From contig JAFGIT010000168.1 of the NCBI GenBank assembly GCA_016929465.1, positions 1 through 16,291 on the forward strand: a DNA stretch of 16,291 nucleotides, given 5' to 3'. Below, in pieces: positions 9,001-16,248 of the stretch (position 1 is its first letter; each line of letters begins with the position of its first letter). The notes beneath the pieces were generated by a model that ran no database searches, was not told the DNA's origin, and saw only the letters and a program-made list of their open reading frames with translations. Both the position numbers and the translations under genes were made by a program. Origin of the DNA: JAFGIT01 sp016929465 [NCBI: Candidatus Coatesbacteria bacterium] (lineage in GTDB: Bacteria; B130-G9).

Positions 9001-12000
9001 GTCAGTCGCGATTGTATAGAAGTAGTAGGTCCCCTCCAGGACCGTCTCCGGAGTATAGTAAAATGTCCCTGAATCGCCCGAACTAGAAAGGTCAGTATCT
9101 TCCCAATTGCCTGACTCATATCTTGCCCAGAGCTCAACGGTCTCGACCTCGGTCATTGTATCGTCAGCCACGAAAGCCACGGAGACCGGGAAGCCTTTGC
9201 CGTAACCGTCGCAGCTCGCAGATGAAGTCGGTGCTGCCAGGTCAACGGTGAGAATGAAGTCAGGCTCGGAGGGGAATTCCTCACGATTGCCGAACTCGTC
9301 TATTGCGACGGACCACATGCCATAAGCGCCCTCTTGGACGGGACTGAATTCGATGGAGCCAGTGGCGACGGTGGCGGATGACAATGGTATGCAGTCATAG
9401 GGTACGGTGCTCTCATCCATTGAATACCACAGCTCCAGGCTTGCGAGGCGGGAGCAGTATGTCCCTTCTTCAATCAGGTCGCTCGCATCGTATGAGATCG
9501 TGACCGGAATTGATCCGGAGAGGCTCGGCCCGGAAAGCTCCGATGAAGGCGGAGAGCAATCGACCTTCGTCTCGCAATCGTTCGCTCTTGGGAATGGTTC
9601 TGCCAGCATATTCTGGTTCAGTGCTATCGTGCAGAAACGATATATTCCATCTCCCTCAGTCGGCTCGAAGTCGAAGGTGCCGCTCTCCGCATCCGAGGTG
9701 AGAGTGGTGTTCGTATATGTCTCCGGCCAATCTTCACCATCCGATGAGAACATATACCAAAGCTCAACGTGGTCGTATCCCTCATCGCCGATGTCAATCT
9801 CGAATTCGACATCAATGGTCGCCGCAGAAGTATCTGAAGGGGACCAGCAAGTTGAGAGGGCATATTCGGGATTGTATTCGGTTATGGTTTCAGCTGCGTC
9901 CTTCATTTCCTCGAAGTTGCCTGCTTTGTCTCTGGCGATCGTAAAGAGCTCATAGACACCCGGTCCGTATGGCGGCTCGTATTTTATGCTGCCCATCTCG
10001 CCTCTCTCATATAGCCCGGTGTACTCCCAGTCTGTCGCGAGAGGAGTGGGTGTAGGACGGCCTTTCCAGGCTGTCCCTTCGGCGTCCAACGCCGTCGTAC
10101 CACTCGTGGAGAAATGCATATACAACTTGACGCCATATCCGCCTGACACGGCATCTGTTATCTGATACTCGACCTCAAAGCTCGCATCGTTCGTGAACTC
10201 GGGCGAGGTCAGTGTGGAGGTAGGCAATCCTGTGTCGCGATTGACGGTGGAGGCCTTTGAATCGGATATATCCTCGACATTGTCCGCATTGTCCGATGCC
10301 ACTGTCACGAATCGGAATGTCCCATCGAGGCCAGCGAAATCGTAGTCGAAGTAGCCCGCAACCTGGTCGCTCTCATATCCCGAGTATTCCCATTCACTTG
10401 CATCCCTCGAGACAAATAGGCGAACCAGGGCAATACCCGCGAGACCATCTGACGCGCTGTAATCGACCCTCACCGTGGCCGCAGATGTGCAATCCAGATC
10501 AGTCTCACATGAAGAGACAGGAGCTGTCATGTCCAGAGTAATTGTGTCGTCCGGTGCTCCTGGTGGAGATTCTTTGTTGCCGACGTTATCGGTGGCAATC
10601 GTCATGAGCTCAATCTCGCCCTCACCCATGGACGGATCGAGATGGAATGTCCCCTCTTTGCCTGTCTCAATGCAATATGAGTCTCCCCAGTTGGTATCGC
10701 CGGCGTATCGGAAGTACAATCTGGTTGAGGCTACTCCTGATGCGCCGTCTGACGATTCGAACTGAACATCGAATGGCACCGATTTAGCGTAATCTTCCGC
10801 ATAGCATTGCGACTGCGGCATTGTGAAATCAGCAAATATGGAATCATCCGCAGTGGACGGCGCACCTTCGACGTTGCCAGCCACATCCCGCGATAGGGTA
10901 TAGAAGCGGTATTCGCCTTCACCGCTCGGGAAAGTGAATGAGAATGTGCCGGACGCAGAAGTCTTTGTCTTACCGCTAAAGGTCCAAGTGCCGTCGTTGA
11001 AACTGAACCACAGCGAGACTTCAGCAATCGCGTTGTCGTCCGAGGCGCTGTAATCGACGGAGATCGTGGTCTGATTGGTCATATCCTCGCAAGTGCAGCT
11101 CGATTGCGGCTTAGTTAGATCATAGACGACTGTGCAATCTGCGCTTGCCGGTGGGCTTTCAACATTGTCGTTGTTGTCGGTAGAAATCGTATAAAGGGCG
11201 TAGCTTCCTTCACCACTAGACGGATTGAAGCTGAAGGTGCCGGTCTCTCCGCCGCTCATGAGGCCGCTATCAGTCCACGCCGCGCCCTCGAAGCTGAACC
11301 ACAGCGCCGTCGTCTTGACACCGCTCAGGGCGTCGCTGGCTGTGAAATCGACGCAGAACGGTGTCGAGTTGGAATATTGCTCCGCGCTCGCGCTCGATAT
11401 CGGGGGCGTGTCATCGAATAGAGTCGTTGCATCAGGTGTTCCCGGCGCCTCCTCCTCATTGCCAACATTGTCGGTCGCTATCGTGTAGAAGTCGTAAGTC
11501 CCGTTGCCAGAATTCAGAGACACATTGAAAGCGCCTTCTGCGCTATCTGACGAGTCGATCTCATTGTAGCCACCGCCATTAAACTGCATCCAGAGGGCAA
11601 CCTCCGCAACACCTGAATCAGTATCCGATGACGTGTAGTCAACAGAGATGCTGCCCGACTGTGTCCGTTCGGGTGCGGTGCAGCTCGACGCAGGCGGATC
11701 ATAGTCATTGGTAATTTCTGGACCATCGAGTTCTCCCGAATCAGGCATTCGGTCTTCCCCATCATGCCCGTCATCACACTCGAAGTGATATTGCGCGGTC
11801 CCCTCTTCGGGGATGGTCCCTGTCCAGGAGTAGGTCCCATCGTCTGCATCCCCCGAATCAAGCGTCATGTCGTGAGCTGTTCCGTTTATCGTCACCTCGA
11901 TAGTGTCTGGTGCAAAGCCATCCTCACTGTAGTAATCGACGGTGAATGTGAAGTCCGTATCAGTGCGGCCGTAATTGGGAGAATACGATTGGTTGGACAG

Positions 12001-15000
12001 CTGCGGCCCCGAGAACTCACGCTCATAATGGTAGCCCATATCCACGATGCCGCTGTCTGGCACCTGGTCCGTGCGCGTTGTATAGGTATCGAGTCCATAT
12101 TCGGAGGCGTCATCGTCGCCGGCGTCAACGCAAGGGCTTTGCTCATTCTGTCCCGCGGCGGTCTGGCTTAGATAATATCCATCGACGAACAGCGGGTCCT
12201 CGTCGATGTTGCCCTCGCCTTCCCAGCCGCCTTCGATGTCGGAATAAGTGATTGTGATCGAACTGCTGTATCCCACATATACCTCTTCCGGGGAATCCTT
12301 CCAGAGAACTGAATTCAGGATAGTCGGGGAACACCTATTGTAACAATAAACTCCCCCTCCGACGGATCCAGCTAGGTTGCCACTGACCGTGTTATCCATG
12401 ATCATTGGCGAGCTGTCGTCATTGCAATGTATCCCCCCACCCGAAGCGCCGGCTGTGTTATTGACTATCTCATTGTTCGAAATAGTCGGTGAACTGAACT
12501 GAAAACAGAATATCCCGCCGCCGTTGTCTTCCGCTACATTTCCAGCAATCGTGTTGTTTTTTACAACCGGGTTGGAGTCGATCCCCAGCGTAAAGCATAT
12601 GCCGCCACCGGATCGGGCTGAGTTTTCCACTATGGTGTTAGCATGTATTGTCGGTGAGCAGTATCGATCCCAACAGTCAATCCCTCCACCACTAGATGAT
12701 GCTGTGTTGCCGCTGATCGTATTGTGCACAAGCGTTGGTGAGCTGTCGAAGTAGCAGGCTACACCACCACCCGGTCCGAGAATCACAGAGTTGTTCGAGA
12801 TCGCGTTATTTTCAACAATTGGGGAGCTCTTGACGCAATACAATCCCCCCCCCCAACCGACTGCCACGCTGTTAGCGGTGATAGCGTTGTCATTAATCGC
12901 AGGACAACTATCTTCCCCACAGTATATTCCCCCGCCATGCGAGTTTGTGCCCGTTACTTCATTGCCCGTAATGCTGTTATTCTGGATGATCGGAGAACAG
13001 CTGTCGCAAAATATGCCGCCGCCACCATCTGACCATGAAGCTCCTTCTACTGAGTTGTTGCTGATCGTATTATCAGTGATCGTCGGGGAGCTTTCATTGC
13101 AGTATATCCCGCCGCCTTTTTCTGCTGCAGTATTCCCATTAATGACATTGCTTTCGATCGCAGGTGAACTCACCAGGCAGGCTATCCCCCCGCCATTGTC
13201 ATCTGCTGAGTTATAAGAGATCGTGTTGTTTGAGATTGCGGATGAGCTCTCGTAGCAATATATCGCGCCTCCGGTTCCGTCCTCACCGGTTGCTTGATTA
13301 TCTGCTATCGTGTTGTTATGGATGGAGGGAGAAGCGCCGTTCTCGCAGGATATGCCCCCGCCAAAAGGCGCGGAGTTGGTTTCGATCGTGTTATCTTCAA
13401 TCAGCGGCGAGCTGCTCTTCCAGCACCGCACCCCACCTCCACAAGTGCCCGCCTCATTACCCACAATGAGATTCTGCAGAATCGCCGGCGAGCTGTCGTT
13501 GCAGTAAATCCCCCCGCCATAGTTGCCGCTATTGTCAGTGATAGTGTTGCTCTGGATCGTTGGTGAACTGTAATCGAGGCAGCCTATCCCGCCGCCACTG
13601 ACGCGTGCCTCATTGCAGGTGATGTTGTTATGCTGGATCGTGGGCGAGCTGTTTTCACAGGCAACGCCGCCACCATGGAAATGCGGGTATACCCCCCCTT
13701 CAGCGTTGCCGCCGGTTATGGTTAATCCCTCGATTTTCAGATGGTTCACCCCACCGCAATAGATAACGTGATAGGCGTCATCCTCTGCATCCAGAATCGA
13801 GGATTGAGCGTCCTCCCCTGTGAGGGACACCCAGCTCTCCATATTCAGTGGGAATGTCTCGCCATTAGTGCTCGCGGCAAAAGTGCCCGCCAGGGCGTGG
13901 ACGGTCACTGGGTTGGCCTCGCTGCCCTCCACTGTCTCAAGGGCGTGTGTGATCGTCAGCCATGGGTGGTCTTCGGTCCCGTCGTTGTCGTCATCACCAT
14001 TCACGGGATCGACATAATAATCGGACTCATTCCCGGTGACCGTGGGGCCTTCATAGGTGCCTGAACTTGGATCACGGTCGCTGCCTCCATTGCCGTCCTC
14101 GAAATAGAAATAGAACTCGTGGTCACCGGCGGATAGCTTCGTTGAATAGGTGTAGGTGCCGTCAGCTCCACTCCCGTCCATCTCATGGGCCTCGTCATCG
14201 ATATAGACATCCTTGACCGTCGGCTCGTCCCCATCCTGGTCGTAGTAATGTACGCTATAGACAAACGTTGTTTCCGTCGTCCCAGAATCGGGATCGACAT
14301 CGCCGTCGGATAGCTGAGGCGAGTAGTTGCCGCCCTCGGTCGGATAGTGATAACCCATGTCAACCGTGCCGCTGTCGTATGTGCCGTTGACCTGGGTCGT
14401 CCTATCGTCAAGCCCAGCGTCCGCTGCCGACTGGCTTCCAGCATCAATACAGGGGCTATTCGTGTCGAGGTAGTAATCACCGTGTGGTCCAGTGACGAAG
14501 TCAGGATCATCATGTATGTTGCCCTCCCCCTCGTCCTCGTCCTGAATACAGCAATAGGTCGCAGAGCAGCCGTATAGGTCATCGCCGTTCTCCCAGATGA
14601 TACAGTCTATAACTTTCGGGGCGTCCCCAGCGTAGTTGTATACCCCTGCAGCGTTGTTGCTGATTGTGTTGTTCGCGATTGATGCCGAGCCACCAATACA
14701 GTAAATTCCTCCGCTCGGCGCGTTGCCTGTAATGACATTATCTGCGATTGTGCTGGAGCCACGCGTGTAATACACACCGGCACCTCCAGTATTAGCGCTT
14801 ATTATGTTGTGCGAAACTAGAGAGGAACACTCATGAAGCCATAGCCCTGATCCGCCAGAGTTCTCGGCTACGCTATTATCATAAATGGTGGGCGAGCTGT
14901 TTTTGCTGCAAGAAATCCCGGCACCCCACCGGCCTGCATTCTCGCTTATGTCGTTCCTTTGGATTGTGGGGGATCCACCCACGCAGCTTATTCCCCCGGC

Positions 15001-16182
15001 CATGTATGCGGAATTACCAGTGATGGAATTGCTTTCGATCGTCGGCGAGCTATCACTATCGCACCTGATCCCACCCCCAGAACTGCGTGCAGCGTTACCC
15101 GTGATCGTGTTATTGATGATGGTTGGAGAACTATTCTCTGTGCAGTATATCCCTCCTCCGTCATTGTCCTCAGGTCCGTTATCCGTTGATTTGTTGTCCC
15201 TTATATCATTATCGCCGATGATCGGAGAGCTGTATATACAGCATATCCCGCCACCGGACCCTGCAGAGTTATCGCTTATTGTGTTGCTCTCCATTATACA
15301 AGAAGCCGTTCCTCCGTAGGAGTATATGCCTCCTCCCCAGTAGTAGGCCTCCGGTGTAGAGTTGCGTCTGATTGTGTTGCTCCTAATAATGGCCGAGGCA
15401 TGAAAAACGTACAACCCCCCCCCGCAGTATTCTGTCGAATTGTCGCTTATGTCATTCCCCTCGAGCATCGGGGAACCGTAGTAGAACGACACCCCACCGC
15501 CGTAGTTGCCTACGGAATTCTCGCTAATGCTGTTATCGGTGATATTAGGAGAGCTGTATCGGCATGATATGCCACCACCCTCGCCATCCGCTGCATTACC
15601 TGAGATGTCGTTGTCTTCGACGACGGGCGAGCCGTAGTAGCAATATATCCCGCCGCCCTCCGAATCATCGCCGTCCGTCACGTTACCCGTGACCCTGTCT
15701 CCCATGATTATCGGAGAGCTGTGCCAGCAGTGTATTCCGGCGCCCTTTCTGTCATTTTCATCAGGGCCGTCGGCATATCCACCCGTTATCGATAGTTTCG
15801 CGATCGTCAGGTTATCCGCCTCATAGCAATAGATAACGTGATACGCTCCTTCCTCGGCATCGAGAATGGTGGCCTCAGCGCTATCTCCCTCCAATGACAC
15901 CCAGCTTTGCATGTTGAGCGGATATGTCTCGCCATTGGTCGAAGCGGCGTAGGTGCCGGCGGCCACATGGATAGTGTGGGCGTTTCCTTCACTGCCTGGG
16001 TCATTCGAGGCTATCCAATCGAGAGCATAGGTGATGGTTAGCCAGGGACTGCCCTCACTCCCGTCATTGCCATCATCACCTGCATCCGCATCGACATAGT
16101 AATCTGCTCCGAGCGCTAAGCCCGACGCCCCGATGGTAAGAAGCAAAGAGAAAATAATCGCGAATTGTGACCTATACCTCAT
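6037..16182 (-). CDS. Giant secreted protein: two DUF1565/beta-helix modules, 15 Ig-like repeats, ASH-like domain, duplicated C-terminal domain
   Basis: One uninterrupted frame of 3381 codons. The start has a strong site (GGAGGG, 8-base spacing) and a signal peptide (RYR, hydrophobic core, likely cleavage at 'ALG/ADYYVD', residue 25). In order: DUF1565-like cap 27-139; right-handed parallel beta-helix 140-545 (about 15 coils); 'SPCIDAG...VDMGYHY' cap 555-613; Ig-like domain 620-714; a second DUF1565 cap 721-830, helix 835-1316 (17 coils), cap 1322-1386 and Ig-like domain 1393-1489; then 15 tandem Ig-like domains 1496-3015; a choice-of-anchor D/ASH-like domain 3017-3122 ('IDFGEVNTGERGTQMVTVKNVG'-type); and two copies of a C-terminal domain, 3126-3256 and 3257-3381. 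No catalytic motif, transmembrane helix, LPXTG or PEP-CTERM is seen. It is probably a cell-surface fibre or adhesin; the helices could bind polysaccharide. It is transcribed towards the Memo gene and shares no operon in this window. Confidence 0.95.
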   Translation of the reverse strand: MRYRSQFAIIFSLLLTIGASGLALGADYYVDADAGDDGNDGSEGSPWLTITYALDWIASNDPGSEGNAHTIHVAAGTYAASTNGETYPLNMQSWVSLEGDSAEATILDAEEGAYHVIYCYEADNLTIAKLSITGGYADGPDENDRKGAGIHCWHSSPIIMGDRVTGNVTDGDDSEGGGIYCYYGSPVVEDNDISGNAADGEGGGISCRYSSPNITDNSISENSVGNYGGGVSFYYGSPMLEGNDISDNSTEYCGGGLYVFHASAIIRSNTIRRNSTPEAYYWGGGIYSYGGTASCIMESNTISDNSAGSGGGICCIYSSPIIGDNDIRDNKSTDNGPEDNDGGGIYCTENSSPTIINNTITGNAARSSGGGIRCDSDSSPTIESNSITGNSAYMAGGISCVGGSPTIQRNDISENAGRWGAGISCSKNSSPTIYDNSVAENSGGSGLWLHECSSLVSHNIISANTGGAGVYYTRGSSTIADNVITGNAPSGGIYCIGGSASIANNTISNNAAGVYNYAGDAPKVIDCIIWENGDDLYGCSATYCCIQDEDEGEGNIHDDPDFVTGPHGDYYLDTNSPCIDAGSQSAADAGLDDRTTQVNGTYDSGTVDMGYHYPTEGGNYSPQLSDGDVDPDSGTTETTFVYSVHYYDQDGDEPTVKDVYIDDEAHEMDGSGADGTYTYSTKLSAGDHEFYFYFEDGNGGSDRDPSSGTYEGPTVTGNESDYYVDPVNGDDDNDGTEDHPWLTITHALETVEGSEANPVTVHALAGTFAASTNGETFPLNMESWVSLTGEDAQSSILDAEDDAYHVIYCGGVNHLKIEGLTITGGNAEGGVYPHFHGGGVACENSSPTIQHNNITCNEARVSGGGIGCLDYSSPTIQSNTITDNSGNYGGGIYCNDSSPAILQNLIVGNEAGTCGGGVRCWKSSSPLIEDNTIETNSAPFGGGISCENGASPSIHNNTIADNQATGEDGTGGAIYCYESSSAISNNTISYNSADDNGGGIACLVSSPAIESNVINGNTAAEKGGGIYCNESSPTITDNTISNNSVEGASWSDGGGGIFCDSCSPIIQNNSITGNEVTGTNSHGGGIYCGEDSCPAINDNAITANSVAVGWGGGLYCVKSSPIVENNAISNNSVILGPGGGVACYFDSSPTLVHNTISGNTASSSGGGIDCWDRYCSPTIHANTIVENSARSGGGICFTLGIDSNPVVKNNTIAGNVAEDNGGGIFCFQFSSPTISNNEIVNNTAGASGGGIHCNDDSSPMIMDNTVSGNLAGSVGGGVYCYNRCSPTILNSVLWKDSPEEVYVGYSSSITITYSDIEGGWEGEGNIDEDPLFVDGYYLSQTAAGQNEQSPCVDAGDDDASEYGLDTYTTRTDQVPDSGIVDMGYHYEREFSGPQLSNQSYSPNYGRTDTDFTFTVDYYSEDGFAPDTIEVTINGTAHDMTLDSGDADDGTYSWTGTIPEEGTAQYHFECDDGHDGEDRMPDSGELDGPEITNDYDPPASSCTAPERTQSGSISVDYTSSDTDSGVAEVALWMQFNGGGYNEIDSSDSAEGAFNVSLNSGNGTYDFYTIATDNVGNEEEAPGTPDATTLFDDTPPISSASAEQYSNSTPFCVDFTASDALSGVKTTALWFSFEGAAWTDSGLMSGGETGTFSFNPSSGEGSYALYTISTDNNDNVESPPASADCTVVYDLTKPQSSCTCEDMTNQTTISVDYSASDDNAIAEVSLWFSFNDGTWTFSGKTKTSASGTFSFTFPSGEGEYRFYTLSRDVAGNVEGAPSTADDSIFADFTMPQSQCYAEDYAKSVPFDVQFESSDGASGVASTRLYFRYAGDTNWGDSYCIETGKEGTFHLDPSMGEGEIELMTIATDNVGNKESPPGAPDDTITLDMTAPVSSCETDLDCTSAATVRVDYSASDGLAGIALVRLFVSRDASEWEYSGYESDQVAGYFDYDFAGLDGTFRFVTVASDNADNVEDISDSKASTVNRDTGLPTSTLTSPEFTNDASFEVEYQITDAVSGGYGVKLYMHFSTSGTTALDAEGTAWKGRPTPTPLATDWEYTGLYERGEMGSIKYEPPYGPGVYELFTIARDKAGNFEEMKDAAETITEYNPEYALSTCWSPSDTSAATIDVEFEIDIGDEGYDHVELWYMFSSDGEDWPETYTNTTLTSDAESGTFDFEPTEGDGIYRFCTIALNQNMLAEPFPRANDCETKVDCSPPSSELSGPSLSGSIPVTISYDASDLIEEGTYCSRLASLELWYSMDESTVPYDCIPLSSATVATGSIEFSPVQEGAYGMWSVAIDEFGNREEFPSEPDFILTVDLAAPTSSASCDGYGKGFPVSVAFVADDTMTEVETVELWARYESGNWEDTDLSSSGDSGTFYYTPETVLEGTYYFYTIATDEAGHTEAAPGTPDAQIVIDWTAPETTCTSPEYSSDATVELTYTASDGLSGMNSVSAWVKVGSGAWQDTGLTGPGDGGVINVNLFAWGEGIFGLCTLGRDNSGNVENLPEIVPTTIIYDATAPDSAAELPPDGIYANYTPIDVPYAATDALSGVDEVELWFSHDGSDWEDSGLLITASSISFMGQGSFQFVPPHGDGTYHFDALATDNAGNRESLSGQPDGGALVFDQTEPYSSVTYGNTYASEFPFELPFKANDALSGVQEVSLFASINGSTFADTGLRETDNEGSFEYMPDVVADGIYSFYSIVTDNAGNVEETPSKADATVIFDLDAPVSSAQVDDDYSISFPVYVSYSASDTASGIKSVALWVRVNGGQFIDSGLSSAIASGAFSYTPSTPADGLYEFYTIATDKAGGTESAPSGPDDSIIVDSTKPTSSCSIEPALTNSFPIQIHYTSSDALSGVDQVRMYYRIDYGPWLLADELSDPEGDYGFTIDTMRDGYYEFYTKAYDKATNAEKAAGADDAVTVDRTPPISATTSPSRVQEVPFYVLFTAHDSSTEVANTKLWYEYEDGPWIDTGLNETGTVGQFEFNCPDGEGTYGFYTVCTDIAGNIEKSPNFADSTTEYHVPRPEISANKSSIDFGEVNTGERGTQMVTVKNVGDADLTVESITSDNSVFEPSFDGDLPIALEPNERLEIDVTFAPVAEGIFDGALEVISDDPDTPSLMVTLSGEGVEVSHDLTVEVWPSSNEVSFGDELAVNIAVQNTGETVNVDAYVILSFDLGGPAERNWSASLLTADAWTDGLAPLVTDYEIPAGLDLELEWWSSTLPCELPMIDKSGAYTLRMAAVEPGTLNLVSNLATSEFIVFGELSIRPSTDKATYAPTGDTIVMYLDIDVPHDLTVDAYLVLLAPNGQFWSPAGFGYATWTSGMGPMLSGISLPGGYTFSGPVLMVTLPPTAPFDTAGQFTVCTALSEPGTMSLITDIEMSGFSLD
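6040..6807 (-). repeat. Duplicated C-terminal domain of the giant protein
   Basis: Residues 3126-3256 and 3257-3381 follow the same plan: a beta strand, 'VDAY(V/L)(I/V)L', a Trp-containing stretch, 'W..G..P(L/M)', 'P(A/G)G', 'TLP', then a Gly-x-(Y/F)-T strand, 'A..EPGT(L/M).L' and a closing Phe. The second copy ends the protein. Position and duplication suggest a role in surface attachment or export, but no known sorting family is recognised. Confidence 0.7.
6817..7134 (-). other. Choice-of-anchor D / ASH-like domain
   Basis: Residues 3017-3122 contain 'SIDFGEVNTGERGTQMVTV', 'NVGDADLTVESI', 'LEPNERLEIDVTFAPVAEG' and 'SDDPDTPSLMVTLSGEG'. These are the standard landmarks of bacterial choice-of-anchor D (ASH/MSP-like) domains, which often lie near the C-terminus of large secreted proteins. 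It separates the Ig array from the duplicated tail. Confidence 0.85.
7138..11697 (-). repeat. Fifteen tandem Ig-like repeats
   Basis: Repeats start near residues 1496, 1593, 1691, 1789, 1887, 1987, 2106, 2211, 2317, 2416, 2515, 2623, 2723, 2823 and 2921. The consensus is P.SS......S....V.Y.ASD..SGV..V.LW.......W.DSGL......G.F.F.P..G.G.Y.FYTIATDNAGN.E..P...D.....D.T.P. Most are 96-100 residues; the sixth is longer because of an insertion with 'GRPTPTPLATD'. Repeats differ strongly in DNA, so the array is old and not in active expansion. It probably forms a stalk lifting the beta-helix modules away from the cell. Confidence 0.9.
12235..13680 (-). repeat. Second parallel beta-helix, 17 coils with a Cys ladder
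   Basis: Residues 835-1316 repeat GGGIxC...SSP.I..N.I..N.A every 26-31 residues. Cys falls at the same place in 16 of 17 coils: 842, 868, 894, 920, 946, 976, 1002, 1028, 1059, 1088, 1116, 1143, 1170, 1226, 1253 and 1280. In the remaining coil it is shifted by one (C1196). Asn and Ser also recur at fixed places, as in the Asn/Ser ladders of pectate-lyase-like helices. Chlamydial Pmp proteins share a GGAI/FxxN theme. Confidence 0.88.
12845..12854 (-). repeat. G10 homopolymer inside the giant gene
   Basis: Ten consecutive C on the + strand (G on the coding strand) span TGG GGG GGG GGA, codons 1110-1113 (Trp-Gly-Gly-Gly). Length is at the level known to slip in phase-variable genes of other bacteria. 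Confidence 0.9.
13693..14022 (-). other. Second DUF1565-like cap of the giant protein
   Basis: Residues 721-830 ('DYYVDPVNGDDDNDGTEDHP' followed by 'WLTITHALE', then 'NGETFPLNMESWVSL', 'SILDAEDDAYHVIYC' and 'LTITGGNAEG') repeat residues 28-139 closely. DUF1565 is the family that usually opens beta-helix surface proteins. The DNA is also visibly similar to the first copy, including an exact 17-base stretch at 13757-13773 and 15827-15843. Confidence 0.88.
14548..15765 (-). repeat. First parallel beta-helix, about 15 coils
   Basis: Residues 140-545 carry the same GGGIxC..SSP.I..N.IS.N.A coil as the second helix, but less regularly. The ladder Cys is present in 9 of 15 coils (152, 181, 207, 315, 347, 374, 400, 425, 495), and the last coils are shorter and more degenerate. 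A 'GNIHDDPDFV...SPCIDAG' cap follows. Confidence 0.87.
15415..15423 (-). repeat. G9 homopolymer inside the giant gene
   Basis: Nine consecutive G on the coding strand encode the Gly-Gly-Gly of coil five of the first helix (codons 254-256, all GGG, before TTG). Most other GGG-motif coils mix GGC, GGT and GGA. Confidence 0.9.
15766..16104 (-). other. First DUF1565-like cap of the giant protein
   Basis: Residues 27-139 directly follow the signal peptide: 'DYYVDADAGDDGNDGSEGSP', 'IHVAAGTYAASTNGETYPL', 'SILDAEEGAYHVIYC'-like strands and 'LSITGGYADG'. These are hallmarks of the DUF1565 N-terminal cap of beta-helix proteins. Confidence 0.88.
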
Positions 16183-16190
16183 AGGAATCG

Positions 16191-16196
16191 CCCTCC
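16191..16196 (-). promoter_or_regulatory. Ribosome binding site of the giant gene
   Basis: On the coding strand GGAGGG stands 8 bases before the ATG at 16182. It is a near-perfect match to the anti-Shine-Dalgarno and fixes the start at the signal peptide. Confidence 0.88.
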
Positions 16197-16217
16197 GAAA
16201 TGGACTGAAGATAATCG

Positions 16218-16229
16218 TCTGAGCTCAGA
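16218..16229. promoter_or_regulatory. 12-base perfect palindrome upstream of the giant gene, possible operator
   Basis: TCTGAGCTCAGA is self-complementary and lies 35 bases before the start codon, where a regulator site could overlap a promoter. It overlaps copy 2 of the 21-base direct repeat. No regulator is identified and no clear -35/-10 pair is visible. Confidence 0.3.
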
Positions 16230-16243
16230 AACATCCGGCGCCT
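16223..16243. repeat. 21-base imperfect direct repeat, copy 2 (5' of the giant gene)
   Basis: It matches 5889-5909 at 19 of 21 positions in the same orientation and lies in the leader of the giant gene, 40 bases before its start codon. Both copies are preceded by TGA. Confidence 0.6.
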
Positions 16244-16248
16244 GAAGT

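Noticed and set aside
9407-9955. 182-codon open frame on the + strand opposite the Ig array
   Set aside because: It lies wholly inside the giant gene, is Ser-rich only because it is antisense to Asp/Glu- and Thr-rich codons, and lacks a start signal.
12791-13216. Proline-rich open frame on the + strand opposite the beta-helix (also 14885-15319)
   Set aside because: The recurring 'IPPP' and 'GELS' motifs are the complement of the GGGI and SSP codons of the giant gene; this is a shadow of a repetitive coding region.
12343-15765. Regular 75-90 base periodicity that could look like a CRISPR array
   Set aside because: The period follows protein coils in one open frame, copies are degenerate at DNA level, there are no unique spacers and no cas genes.
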